This document shows, in pieces, positions 61,626 through 61,847 of a stretch of 61,847 bases of DNA. How positions within the stretch are numbered: the stretch's first letter is position 1; every line of letters starts with the position of its first letter. The stretch lies in contig CAKOND010000008.1 of the NCBI GenBank assembly GCA_934096945.1, positions 1 to 61,847 on the forward strand, read 5' to 3'. The stretch is from an uncultured Bacilli bacterium. Lineage in GTDB: Bacteria; Bacillota_I; Bacilli_A; RF39; UBA660. The notes under the pieces are model-generated. The model had not been told where the DNA came from. It did not search any database and worked only from the letters and a program-made list of their open reading frames with translations. A program made the translations under genes and the position numbers.

Positions 61626-61660
61626 ATGATTAATATTATCAAATAAGAAATACCTATTGA
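61626..61660 (+). pseudogene. Degenerate N-terminus of the 56.9-kb small gene
   Basis: ATG then INIIK, a TAA, and EIP matches MIKIIKQEMV, with CAA changed to TAA. AAGAAAGGATGATG precedes it. Only the first ten codons align; the rest has decayed. Toward the right edge nothing else is seen. Confidence 0.3.
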
Positions 61661-61847
61661 TAAATCTAATCTCTTAAAAATATAAGATACAAAGGTTGAA
61701 ATTACATACAACAATATGATAAATTTTAAATATTAAAAGATTAATAAAACTTAAATTATATTTTTTTGGAAACATTGTTTAATTTATTTGCTTTTTTTAT
61801 TTTCAGTTTGGAACTCGTTTCTATCTAATTTTTTACTAATATTAGGT

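Noticed and set aside
1..61847. Mycoplasma-type code (UGA = Trp)
   Set aside because: UGA ends recU and cca at sensible family lengths, and conserved Trp residues use TGG, so the standard code is used.

Overview
The window is about 62 kb of very AT-rich DNA using the standard genetic code: UGA ends genes such as recU, and Trp is encoded by TGG. Gene content points to an anaerobic, low-GC, Gram-positive member of the Bacilli. Markers are recU-ponA, dnaD, ftsA-ftsZ-spoIIGA-sigE, spoIIIAH, gerE, gerM, class III ribonucleotide reductase, LtaS-type sulfatases, an LCP protein and a class B sortase. Short genes, tight operons and overlapping ends suggest a reduced genome like those of uncultured gut Bacilli (RF39- or Erysipelotrichales-like); this placement is inference. 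The division/sporulation genes indicate an endospore programme.

Layout. 0-11 kb: recU-ponA (+), then minus-strand housekeeping genes (nth-dnaD-cca, mscS, aldolase-sortase-dCMP deaminase, hisS). hisS is preceded by what looks like a complete histidine leader-peptide attenuator. 11-18 kb: the sigE-spoIIGA-ftsZ-ftsA block (-), then spoIIIAH, gerE and gerM (+) and tRNA-Arg. 18-31 kb: two lipoproteins, an NrdD whose glycyl-radical tail is a separate gene, murC, dusB-pduL, a catalytically dead histidine phosphatase, RNase R, and an IS3-family element inserted in the loop of the RNase R terminator. 31-33 kb: a large secreted protein facing a small XRE regulator across a dyad-rich promoter region. 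Four broken copies of the C-terminal end of this secreted protein lie at about 3.5, 6.2, 15.8 and 51.7 kb.

33-47 kb: rmuC, asnB, an LtaS-like sulfatase, a candidate small RNA built of three 36-nt repeats, CPBP protease, yebC, patatin, an epimerase-like protein and a ZIP transporter. Three tandem TasA-like surface proteins follow, each closed by a UUCG-loop terminator, plus a fourth larger relative. 47-57 kb is an envelope region: a candidate structured RNA, a DUF3800 protein, a membrane-anchored cohesin protein paired with a dockerin-bearing glucosaminidase, an LCP-PASTA protein and a second LtaS-like sulfatase. 57-62 kb, downstream of tRNA-Gly, is accessory DNA: frameshifted small genes behind GAAA-loop terminators, an orphan 343-aa protein, 23-bp tandem repeats, and a membrane XRE regulator with an alpha/beta hydrolase.

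The main functional themes are envelope construction (PBP1, MurC, LtaS-like enzymes, LCP, glucosaminidase, sortase, TasA-like fibres), sporulation control, and RNA-level regulation. All calls rest on reading the sequence; no database search or folding program was run.
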